Shown one piece after another: positions 1 to 8,021 of a stretch of DNA of 64,000 bases; positions within the stretch are counted from its first letter, which is position 1, and every line of letters starts with the position of its first letter. A program made the position numbers and the translations under genes. The notes beneath the pieces were generated by a model, which made no database searches, was not told the DNA's origin, and saw nothing but the letters and a program-made list of their open reading frames with translations. Source of the DNA: Picochlorum sp. 'celeri' (Eukaryota > Chlorophyta > Trebouxiophyceae); assembly GCA_010909725.1 (NCBI GenBank), contig JAACMV010000020.1:868001-932000 (forward strand), written 5' to 3'.

Positions 1-627
1 AAGCTTGAATCATTGGCAGATACCATGGAGCGTCTTGCTCATGAAATTTTTGATAGAAAAAGGATGGAGAAAGAAACTCAAGATGACATTGTAGATGATA
101 GCTTGTATGCAGCCATGGTAAATCATGCATTGGTGATGAGTCTGTCCAAAGATCATGTGCACAATGTCAATGTGTATTATGAAGAATTGGCGCGACATAT
201 TGGTAAGGTTATTCTGGAATTTACAAGGTCTTCGTATGGAGTTATTTCGTTGCCAGAAGCGTATCGATTGTATAACAGAAGCAGATTCAAGGAGGCTGTG
301 CCTCCACAGGATTTTGTGCATGCATGTGTGATATTTGACAGGGTTGGTATGCCTCTCAGAGTCGGATGCACGCATCCTCATAGCAACAATCGAGTCATAT
401 TTTCCGTAGATGACAGCACAAAAGCTATACGTCATAGAATTGTGTCATGTATTCCCGATGCTTGTGAGGGGATATCACGAGTGGCTGTTGCCCTTCGTGC
501 ACATGTTCCAGTTGCTGTTGCGCGGTATTATTTAGAGGAAGCTGAATTCCAAGGTCTCCTGGCACGCGACGATGGCCCACGAGGACTTTTTTATTACAAA
601 AATGTATTTCATCAATATGTGGTATAA
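1..627 (+). CDS. VPS36: VPS36 (ESCRT-II subunit), C-terminal part, cut by window edge
   Basis: ESCRT-II sorts ubiquitinated cargo into multivesicular endosomes. The reading frame is open from base 1, so the N-terminus, including any GLUE domain, lies outside the window. The visible 209 residues form the tandem winged-helix EAP30/Vps36 region. A helix contains YYEELARHIG, and the family-typical segments GVISLPEAYRLYNRSR and ARDDGPRGLFYYKNVF close the last winged helix. The protein ends in a TAA at 625-627. It is convergent with the next gene, whose stop is only 2 nt away. The assignment rests on the end-to-end resemblance of this C-terminal half to VPS36. SNF8/VPS22 shares the fold but is less similar. 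Confidence 0.85.
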   Translation, partial: KLESLADTMERLAHEIFDRKRMEKETQDDIVDDSLYAAMVNHALVMSLSKDHVHNVNVYYEELARHIGKVILEFTRSSYGVISLPEAYRLYNRSRFKEAVPPQDFVHACVIFDRVGMPLRVGCTHPHSNNRVIFSVDDSTKAIRHRIVSCIPDACEGISRVAVALRAHVPVAVARYYLEEAEFQGLLARDDGPRGLFYYKNVFHQYVV

Positions 628-629
628 CA

Positions 630-1991
630 TCAGACTGCATGGCCGTCATCACTTTTTGTGTGTTCACTCAGAGTCTCCAGAACAGATCCATCATGATGAT
701 CTGGTGCCGATCCTTGGGAACCACTCTCATACTCATCCACCCGTAGGTTTTGAAATGCATCTTTTAGCACGTGATCAGAGAGTCCAGAGAGTGCTCCAGT
801 ACCTAGTGTAGTCGATGTCACAGATGTTGCTGGACTTGGCCCAGACAGATCAAATGTACTCTTGTCTCCTTGAATCTTGCGGAGAATCGCTCTACTGCTC
901 CACGAAGATTTAATAGCAGCATTAAAAATTTCGAGGACTGGCATGCACGTATCTCCGTTCGTAAGTGCTTTTCCATGAGACACGCGCAACCTCAATGCTC
1001 CCAGAACAGTACTGTGAATCACTGCAAGGGATCTATCCACATTGGTATTATCTACTTGCGGTATCAAGTATTTGCTGGCCTCACCACGTAGTGCCTCTTG
1101 AATGCTCCGAATAGATTCTAAATGCTTCACATAGCGATTGCTATCAGGCCTCAGGGTCATAGATTTTGCCCTCACTGCAAATCGCTCCATGTGCTTGTCC
1201 CTGTTTGATATATGCACTAAAAAGGGAACCACAGACGCATGCCTCTTCATCATAGTAACCGCGAATTCACCGCTTAAATGCACTCCTTCTATCACAATAG
1301 ATTCATTCCGAGCTACGAATGAATCGACAAGTTTCTCTGCATGCTCTAGTATTGCACCACGCTGCTCCCTATACCCATCCAACACCCTGCTACTACCTGC
1401 ACCCTTTCCACCATCATATGTTGAGGACCATAGACAATCACGCTTTTTCTCCGGATCAAACCCACGGAGCATATGCCGAATCACATCCGTCGACACGACA
1501 CTCGTGATGCCCAACCTTGACGCCACCAAGGATGCCAAGGTGCTCTTCCCCGTCCCAGTCGTCCCACACAACAACACGACTAGCCCCAACCTCCGTTCGT
1601 GCAGCTGCATCGCAAGCTGAATATTCAATAACTTTATATCATCCGTCAAATTCCTAGGATGCTCCCCCAAACATGACAAGATCACATGCTCAAAGTCGTG
1701 CCGATGAACAATGGCCCCTGTGGCCGACCCTTGCTCATCACTTGGGACACATTGCGTCATCAACCGCTGCTCAAAAATCCAAAACACTTTCCGACACACT
1801 TTTTGAGACCTCTTTGGTTTACATCCCATGCACTGAAGACACTGCAATATGGTACTCTCGGTATAGAGATGCTGACCTTGAGAGCTGCAACAGTCAAAAG
1901 GAGCTTGCTCCAAACTCTCCCCACCAAACGAGACAGTACTGCCTCGACACCCCACCCCATCCGTCACGAGTATATATGAACATCGTTTCAT
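630..1991 (-). CDS. LPA1-like P-loop protein (2-phosphoglycerate kinase fold)
   Basis: A single exon of 453 residues resembles the plant P-loop NTPase domain protein LPA1 and, more distantly, archaeal 2-phosphoglycerate kinase. A Walker A GTTGTGKST lies near residues 143-151. It is followed by SRLGITSVVSTDVIRHMLR, a VIEGVHLSG segment near 230, and RFAVRAKSMTLRPDSNRYVK with NTNVDRS, all family hallmarks. Residues 1-130 match the LPA1 N-terminal region rather than a transit peptide. An in-frame TAG directly precedes the ATG at 1991, which fixes the start unless there is an upstream exon. In plants LPA1 affects phytate levels, but the reaction is not established. A role in inositol-phosphate or phosphoglycerate metabolism is inference. 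Confidence 0.8.
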   Translation of the reverse strand: MKRCSYILVTDGVGCRGSTVSFGGESLEQAPFDCCSSQGQHLYTESTILQCLQCMGCKPKRSQKVCRKVFWIFEQRLMTQCVPSDEQGSATGAIVHRHDFEHVILSCLGEHPRNLTDDIKLLNIQLAMQLHERRLGLVVLLCGTTGTGKSTLASLVASRLGITSVVSTDVIRHMLRGFDPEKKRDCLWSSTYDGGKGAGSSRVLDGYREQRGAILEHAEKLVDSFVARNESIVIEGVHLSGEFAVTMMKRHASVVPFLVHISNRDKHMERFAVRAKSMTLRPDSNRYVKHLESIRSIQEALRGEASKYLIPQVDNTNVDRSLAVIHSTVLGALRLRVSHGKALTNGDTCMPVLEIFNAAIKSSWSSRAILRKIQGDKSTFDLSGPSPATSVTSTTLGTGALSGLSDHVLKDAFQNLRVDEYESGSQGSAPDHHDGSVLETLSEHTKSDDGHAV

Positions 1992-2388
1992 CTATTCCAA
2001 GCCTCGCTTGAATCGTATCTATGACGAAAAACGGTCGCCTTGGCATTTCATGTCTTGTGCTTGCATCCCTCCAGACTATGGGCTATGGATTCCACCAGGC
2101 ACCCACATCGACCAATACTACACTATAGGATTATTTATCTATGAATAAAGCCCATCGAGGCATCCTATTGTCAAATATCGCGAGGGGAGCGCTCCGTACA
2201 TAAAACATTAAAACGATTTTGAATTCAAATTGTTCCAACAATGATGCGCCCAGACTCGACAGCTCCAGTGGTTGTACTAATAAACTTCTATATAGACATA
2301 GAACGTAAGGAGATACAACATCCCAATTGCCAATACAACAGGTATCGCCAAGACACTTGACAAATTCGGCAAGATCAATTGATTCGTC
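1992..2388. promoter_or_regulatory. Divergent intergenic region, LPA1-like / SARNP
   Basis: About 400 nt lie between two divergently transcribed starts and must hold both 5' UTRs and promoters. It is AT-rich in its middle (about 2120-2230). No clear TATA box, repeat or RNA gene was recognised. Confidence 0.5.
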
Positions 2389-3003
2389 ATGGCGTCGACG
2401 GAACCACAACTTACTCCTCCAACATTGACAGAGTTGAAAAAACTCAAGGTAACAGAGCTTCGGGAGAAGCTATCTGCTGCTGGGCTCGAGACGAAAGGAG
2501 TCAAGGACGAATTGGTCAAGAGATTGGTGGAACATCTTTCACAGGACAAGGCAGATGCGGCTACAACCGCAGATGGAAAAGATGGAACAACAGCCATCGA
2601 TCATAGCGCTGCAGCACCGGCTGAAGGAGGGACAAAGCAAGCTTCCACCGCCAAGCTGACCGAGGCTGAAAAGGCCAAACTGCGTGCCGAGCGCTTTGGG
2701 GTGACAACGCAAAAACAAAGTAAGCAATCAGGTGCGATTGCTGGATTAGGAATGTTTGACCCACAAGAAGAGTACGAACGGCGTAAGAAGAGGGCTGAGA
2801 GGTTTGGACTCCCTGTTCCTGTGAATGAACATGAAGAGAAGGAGAAGAAGAAGGCCAGGGCGGAGAGATTTGGACTCCCTGTGCCCATAACAAAGGATGA
2901 GTTGGAAGAGAAGAAGAGGCAAAGGGCTGAACGATTCATGTCAGAGGAGGAAAAGAAGAAGAAGGAGCGTGCTGCTCGGTTTGGGTCTGGTACATCCTCA
3001 TAG
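2389..3003 (+). CDS. SARNP: SAP-domain ribonucleoprotein, SARNP/Tho1/MOS11 type
   Basis: This family links transcription to mRNA export through THO/TREX and the UAP56 helicase. The 204-residue protein starts with a SAP DNA/RNA-binding motif around residues 14-48, with the LKVTELREKLSAAGLETKG pattern. A low-complexity A/T/G linker follows. Four to five copies of a charged RAERFG motif then occur (residues about 100-200: RAERFGVTT, RAERFGLPVPV twice, RAERFM, RAARFG), which is the hallmark of Tho1/SARNP/MOS11. The stop at 3001-3003 faces the stop of the next gene 56 nt away. No intron is needed. Length is close to human SARNP (about 210). Confidence 0.88.
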   Translation: MASTEPQLTPPTLTELKKLKVTELREKLSAAGLETKGVKDELVKRLVEHLSQDKADAATTADGKDGTTAIDHSAAAPAEGGTKQASTAKLTEAEKAKLRAERFGVTTQKQSKQSGAIAGLGMFDPQEEYERRKKRAERFGLPVPVNEHEEKEKKKARAERFGLPVPITKDELEEKKRQRAERFMSEEEKKKKERAARFGSGTSS

Positions 3004-3059
3004 CATACACACGGCTCGTTGACACGATATCAAAATGTATCATAATTGACATGACAAGA

Positions 3060-3386
3060 TCAGGATTCCTTTGTAGTAGTGTTGAACTGTAACAGAGATT
3101 GTATAGCATCCCCTCCAGCAGCTGATACAATTGTCTGGGTATCATCAGACATAGCAGACACTTTCTTCTCGAGCGTCGAGAGCTTGCGCCTGATATCTTC
3201 CATTTGCTGCATCACCGGAACGTCATCAGTCCTCTCATGCGAACCCTGCTCAAGGGTTGCCTTTAATCTCTCCAGAGCTTGTCTCCCTCCCTCGTGAACC
3301 CCAGACTGAGACTCAATCTGCTGCAAAATAGACTCTAAATTACCAACGACTGCATCGTATTGGGCCTTTTCTTCGCTAGGATCCAT
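3060..3386 (-). CDS. Small coiled-coil protein, unknown
   Basis: A 108-residue ORF starts at the first ATG (3386); the frame extends two codons upstream only from a TTG. It is acidic and helical, with heptad-like leucines in two blocks (residues about 10-45 and 60-90), and has no TM segment or signal peptide. No family was recognised. The size and coiled coil resemble small adaptor subunits of trafficking or tethering complexes, but that is only a shape argument. Its stop converges on SARNP. Support as a gene comes from strand-consistent coding composition and its position between neighbours. Confidence 0.5.
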   Translation of the reverse strand: MDPSEEKAQYDAVVGNLESILQQIESQSGVHEGGRQALERLKATLEQGSHERTDDVPVMQQMEDIRRKLSTLEKKVSAMSDDTQTIVSAAGGDAIQSLLQFNTTTKES

Positions 3387-3811
3387 ATACAATGCGATCG
3401 GAGATGATATTTCAACCGAAATTGAAAATCAAATGCCCCTTCTTCTACCGTTTCTTTTCTGACGCCCGTATCCAGATATGTGCCGTTTTCGATGGAAATT
3501 ATAAAAGCAGGACATCTCTTTTTTTTCCTTGTGCGAGTTCCGTAGCATCCCTTGAAAGGAAATTCTCCAACTTTACATAAATACCTTAATGAAGGAATTC
3601 GAGGCTCGTTTGTTGACGACACCTCTGGTACATGCATCGCTCATGAGACAGTTTCATCCCCTGAGCATGAACACATATTTCCTATAATTATCCCAACCAC
3701 CATCGGTCCATTCCGATTCGTGTATAATTCCTTTGCATTGGTTTACTAGGCTCTTTGGATCACTTTGACACACACGTCAAGGCAATTTTCCGGGGCTAGG
3801 TTTGATACAGC
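3387..3811. promoter_or_regulatory. Divergent intergenic region, coiled-coil gene / TMEM65
   Basis: About 425 nt separate two divergent starts. A T-run occurs near 3520-3530. No RNA gene or strong repeat was seen. Confidence 0.4.
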
Positions 3812-4833
3812 ATGTTAGGATCCATCTTATGGATGGATCAGATTGAGACCTCGTCCTATCGGAAGGATGTGCTACTGCGTGATGTGCAACTCCCATGGCA
3901 TCCATGTTCTCGAGGGATTCATTCGTCATCCTCCGCTTGCGATTCATCTTCTTCCAGTGGATCTGATCGAGGGTATGCATCTCGATCAGAGATCATGTCG
4001 GATGAGGATGCAGAGTATGTTGCCAAGTTGGTGAAGGAGAGTTTCCACAGGTGTGTTTGTGTGATAATAATGATACTAACACACACAGCATTGTCAGTGA
4101 TGGATTGAGTGCATGTATGCAGAAAGCCAAAAGAGACTGCGGCGTCAATATTGGATACAATCTCGGAAATCGATAGGATTCACTTGCTTTTGGCATTGCA
4201 ATGCAAGGCAAGCAAGGCAAACATGGAGATTCGGGATAGGGACTATGTGGATGATTTGGTGAAATCAATACGGAATTCTGGGAATGCGGAGCATCATTTA
4301 TCCAGAGGAGAGATTGCGAATGCGCTTGCGTATCAAAGGATGCTTCAGCGGTATAGCAGCCATTCTCACAATCCTCCATCATGGAAGCAGCTCTCTGGGG
4401 TAATGCTTGCGTCAGGCCTCCCTTTTGTCGGGTATGAATAAATCTTCGTAGTATATATGCATTACATGATAATGATAATAAAATACATGTATACAGGTTT
4501 GGATTTTTTGATAATGCCATCATGCTCTTGTCGGGTGATGTCATTGACACCATGATTGGACATCACCTTGGTATAACAACATTGGCATCAGCAGGTCTTG
4601 GCAATATCGCTGCTGATGTGGTAGGAGTTAGTGTGACACAGCAAATTAAGGAGAAGTCACGAAAGATATCATGGGCTCAACCACCCCGCCTGTCTACTAT
4701 CCAGCAAGCCATGAAGTCTGTAAGGACAGCCAAGATTGCTGGAGCTGCATGTGGTGTCACTGTAGGCTGTCTTCTTGGCATGTTTCCTTTGTGCTTCACG
4801 AGTCCTGGATTTTTCGTTCAAGAAAATATGTAG
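3812..4833 (+). CDS. TMEM65: TMEM65-family mitochondrial inner-membrane protein
   Basis: TMEM65 proteins sit in the mitochondrial inner membrane and are linked to sodium/calcium exchange. Proposed exons are 3812-4050, 4123-4431 and 4497-4833 (294 aa). The hallmark core GFDNAIM-type segment (GFGFFDNAIMLLSGDVID), the glycine/alanine helix TLASAGLGNIAADVVG and the terminal VTVGCLLGMFPLCF follow the family order. Intron 2 (4432-4496) is secure because it restores the conserved core across the junction. Intron 1 is less certain: a TACTAAC box lies at 4074-4080, and of the AGs at 4088, 4097, 4109 and 4122 only 4122 keeps the downstream TMEM65 frame. A further splice from 4830 to 4909 would replace the last residue and add a few more. 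The serine-rich N-terminus could be a presequence. Confidence 0.8.
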
Positions 4834-5677
4834 TGCACTCATGTAATAATGATAGATATTAATCCTGATGAAATTTCAATGTACATGTTGTGTGACCACT
4901 GACTGCAGTGTTTGGCTTTTTTTGTATGACTAGCCTGGCCATTCCTTTGTTCGATAAGGAGCACTTTAAAAACTTGATCCGTCTCATCCACTTGGACTTT
5001 TGGGGCTTTGTTGCTGGCAGGTTGTCTGGAGTGTTGCGCTTGACAATACAAGAGTGGAGGCTAGTAGTAGCATGGTTGGCAGTTGGATTGTTCTTCTTCT
5101 TGCCTCCCTTGCAAAGCACGCCCCCCTCCCGGATTGTATCAGTATTTTTCTGTCGTATCACTGATATATATGGTACTCTAGACATGAGGGTGCCCTGTGT
5201 GCTACCCAACCGAATACCCGAGCACACATGGACATGCCCTTGGATGTTCAAAAAGTTGGAGTTCCCCAGGTACATGGCCAACTCGCTACTGTCGTCCCGA
5301 ATAAGAATTCCACTTGAACCTAATGATCCAATGAAAATCTGAATATTCTTTTTCGCATTGTACAATGCTTTTGTTCTGTCTACGGGCCGAATAGGTGCCG
5401 ACCCGCGTGTGGTCCCATGTGTCCCATGAGCATGCCCAGGTGCGCACCTAGGGTCCTCCAGGACGTGGGACCCCCTCGAAAAGGATGATAATCCGTTCAC
5501 AGGGATGACATGAAGAAGAAGAAAATCAATCAAAACAACAAGAAGCTTGGTTACATGAAAACAATCATGTGTACATCCTGTTTTTACTCGCTACTGGGGC
5601 TGCAGTTTTGTGCTGCACACTTGTGTTCCATGAAACAGCAGGCACGCATCACAAACGCTGACGCCATGTGTTGATAT
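4834..5677. other. Long intergenic segment with GC-rich inverted repeats, no assigned gene
   Basis: Open frames exist on both strands (plus strand 4908-5342, minus strand 4859-5533), but neither protein is recognisable and they overlap antisense, so neither is called. Around 5390-5475 base composition turns GC-rich and contains nested inverted repeats, listed separately. The segment lies between the 3' ends of two convergent genes, so it may hold long 3' UTRs or a non-coding RNA. Confidence 0.35.
5411..5472. repeat. Nested inverted repeats, GC-rich
   Basis: GGTCCCA at 5411-5417 is complementary to TGGGACC at 5466-5472. Between them lie the perfect palindrome AGGTGCGCACCT (5438-5449) and GTCCTCCAGGAC (5453-5464, a 5-bp stem). 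The strand could fold into a branched hairpin. It sits in a GC-rich island inside an AT-leaning intergenic region. Confidence 0.6.
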
Positions 5678-7183
5678 CTAATTAGGAAGTTTGCTGACAA
5701 CACCATAGCTTTTGTACACTGATTTTACCACAGTTCCTTCTGGAATTGTGGAATATCTGAAGAACGGCTCCAACAATACCCCAAGGTCAATATCTCCTTG
5801 CACATTGAAAGTTGTCCTCAATCTCTTCTCCAACTTTTTCTCAAAATATTCCTTCTCCTCCTTACTCAAAAGCTCAATGGGCTCATCCATGGGTGTAATA
5901 AGGTTCAAAGTGAAGTTCTTTGCCCCTTGACTGTCATCTTGCAAGAGCTTTCTTCCAGTGACTGACTCATTACAAATGGCAAATGGGTCTTCTCCTTCTG
6001 GAACTTCGGGCGATGTTTCGCCAATTTGATAGGGATTATCGTCTACTGAAGTGCCGAAATAATTTCCAGAATCCTCAAATGTCCAAGAGCCTCCGGTTTT
6101 GAAGGTGACTGTCGTTGTTATACTTGCATCTACTGGATTACTATCCAAGATGACACCCTTTCCTTGGTACCACCCCCAGCTACAATCATAATATGGAGGA
6201 CAACAGAATGTCTTTGTTGCTTCCAAAGATTTCAAAGAATCTTGAGTCTTTTCTGCTGATGTTTCAGTCGAAAGACCGTACTCAAAGGTAACTTCACCCG
6301 AGATTTCTGATTCAGAGGTTTCTGTCACAGTTGACCATTTGTAGCTTGCCGCAACAGCAACCCCTGCCAATACCTCCCACGATTGACTGTATGAATAAGA
6401 ATAGGATTTACCTTCCTCCTTTTTCATTGTTGCTGTTTCGACCGCAACATTTCCAGAATCGCGATTGTATATTGTGTACCCACTAATCAGGCTTAGAGAC
6501 GGGTCTGATTGATACCCTGTAATGTCATTGGTATCCCGCACTATGGACTGAATGTCCTGCAAGAAGAGGAGTCCAAGCTGGGTAATCACTTGGTCACCTA
6601 CCTTACCAAACCATCCGCCGATTAGGCCTGAGGCAACGTCAGAAGTACCGTTCTGATCGCCATCGCACTTCTGTTTTGGGCCTCCGAGCTCCACAGACCT
6701 TCTTTCTCCACCCTCTGTGCCTTGGAATGTTTGCAACTCCATATAAATACGGCACAATTTGTCATCATCTCCTTGTTCAAGAAGGTATACAATTCTTTCC
6801 TGACTGGCCAATTTCAAGGTGACACCCTTGGCTTCTCCCAAACTGGGATCATCAAAGTTGCCACCAATATCATAATATTTGCCATAGTTATCCGTGAATC
6901 GGATACTTCTCACTCTCACGCCGTCAACGCGTGTCTGGATAGACGATATCAAAGCACCATTATACTGAAAATCTGTATAATATTGATACATCCAGCCATC
7001 TTGAGTCTTAGCCCTCACTTGGCTTCCACCATCTGGGAGATAGTAGTAGAGGCCATCATATGAAAATCCCTCGTAATATTGAATAGCGCCCGCACACCCG
7101 TTCCTCCTCACGTCGACAAATAATACAAGATACAAGATGACAGTCACCGAAAGTGAGAGTCTTTGGCATGGATGTCTCCTCAT
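5678..7183 (-). CDS. Secreted jacalin-like / aerolysin-fold-like protein
   Basis: About 501 residues begin at the ATG at 7183. The frame stays open to 7354, but this start gives a clear signal peptide (basic MRRHPCQR, then a hydrophobic stretch near residues 9-25). A jacalin/natterin-like beta-prism pattern follows: tyrosine-rich strands, then short strands around a GGNFDDPSLGEAKGVTL segment. The central part, about residues 200-400, is rich in alternating Ser/Thr with long amphipathic strands and few prolines, as in aerolysin-type beta-pore-forming proteins. A Cys-rich CCPPYYDC segment lies within it. No TM anchor is evident at the C-terminus. Fold assignment is by pattern, not by a matched signature. 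Pore activity, if any, is unknown; a defence or prey-related role is speculative. Confidence 0.5.
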   Translation of the reverse strand: MRRHPCQRLSLSVTVILYLVLFVDVRRNGCAGAIQYYEGFSYDGLYYYLPDGGSQVRAKTQDGWMYQYYTDFQYNGALISSIQTRVDGVRVRSIRFTDNYGKYYDIGGNFDDPSLGEAKGVTLKLASQERIVYLLEQGDDDKLCRIYMELQTFQGTEGGERRSVELGGPKQKCDGDQNGTSDVASGLIGGWFGKVGDQVITQLGLLFLQDIQSIVRDTNDITGYQSDPSLSLISGYTIYNRDSGNVAVETATMKKEEGKSYSYSYSQSWEVLAGVAVAASYKWSTVTETSESEISGEVTFEYGLSTETSAEKTQDSLKSLEATKTFCCPPYYDCSWGWYQGKGVILDSNPVDASITTTVTFKTGGSWTFEDSGNYFGTSVDDNPYQIGETSPEVPEGEDPFAICNESVTGRKLLQDDSQGAKNFTLNLITPMDEPIELLSKEEKEYFEKKLEKRLRTTFNVQGDIDLGVLLEPFFRYSTIPEGTVVKSVYKSYGVVSKLPN

Positions 7184-8021
7184 CTGTCGTGATTGTTGTC
7201 TAGAGTATTGGTTTCGGTCTGAAAGTACTGCGGTACCTTTCCCCCTTGTAAGGAACTCCAGTCCTCGGGGAACCGCAATCACTGATCGACAGTGTTGAGA
7301 TGGAAGTAAAAAATTCAAATAGATGTATGTGTCGTGTATGGATTCTGTAGGCAAAATCTGGCATCGGCATTCTTACGGTGTGCGTAGCGTAATCCACCGG
7401 ATGGTACCTCGTTTGATTAAAGGACCCCAAATTTTAGGGTTTTGTCATGCCATGTGCTTGTGAGCTAAAACGGAACCGTTCAAAATGTGTGGACACCCAT
7501 CCAAAGCCAACAACAATAATTGTTCCACGTGAATACAATAGAATCCATGATGGATTCGATTGTAGCTGGATAAAGTAAGGCATTCATCCAGCAACATGGC
7601 AAGAAGATGAATTTGGACAGATGTGCAGTAGTAGTAATCAAGTAATCATCATCCTAGATCTCCATGCATCAAGAACATTCACATTGCACAGTATACAATC
7701 AACCATGCATAATCCTTGAACAACTTTGAGTAACCATAACAGGAGTAGTAGCAATGTGGTCAGTGATCCTCGTCATTATCAAATCCAACCAGCTGGTTGG
7801 ACTGCAGTCAATTGAATGCTCTCAATTGACTACGCATGGACAGTCTTGAGACTGGGCAATCATTGGGTTTGGGAACACCCGATCCTGGGTTACAAATTAA
7901 TTGATGTATTAGTGTAGTGAAATGGAAAAAACGGTATTTCCAGGGTTAGGAAAACGGTCGTGTTGAATAGTTGCCAATGTGAAAACTCGTTTTCAGAGTT
8001 CACCATTCTTTGGGACCTGCG
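7184..8021. promoter_or_regulatory. Long divergent intergenic region with inverted-repeat cluster
   Basis: About 840 nt lie between the jacalin/aerolysin-like gene and MOT1, making this one of the longest gene-free stretches. It includes a possible upstream open extension of the minus-strand gene (to 7354). Three consecutive inverted repeats occupy 7784-7854. No RNA gene was recognised. Confidence 0.5.
7784..7854. repeat. Three consecutive short inverted repeats
   Basis: Read directly: TCCAACCAGCTGGTTGGA (7784-7801, perfect palindrome); AGTCAATTGA (7806-7815) with TCAATTGACT (7822-7831) around a 6-nt spacer; CAGTCT and AGACTG (7841-7854) around a 2-nt spacer. All three are perfect and occupy 71 nt. 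Confidence 0.85.

Noticed and set aside
4859..5533. Long minus-strand ORF (224 codons) antisense to the TMEM65 3' region
   Set aside because: Low-complexity translation without a recognisable fold; it overlaps an open plus frame, so it is probably chance.
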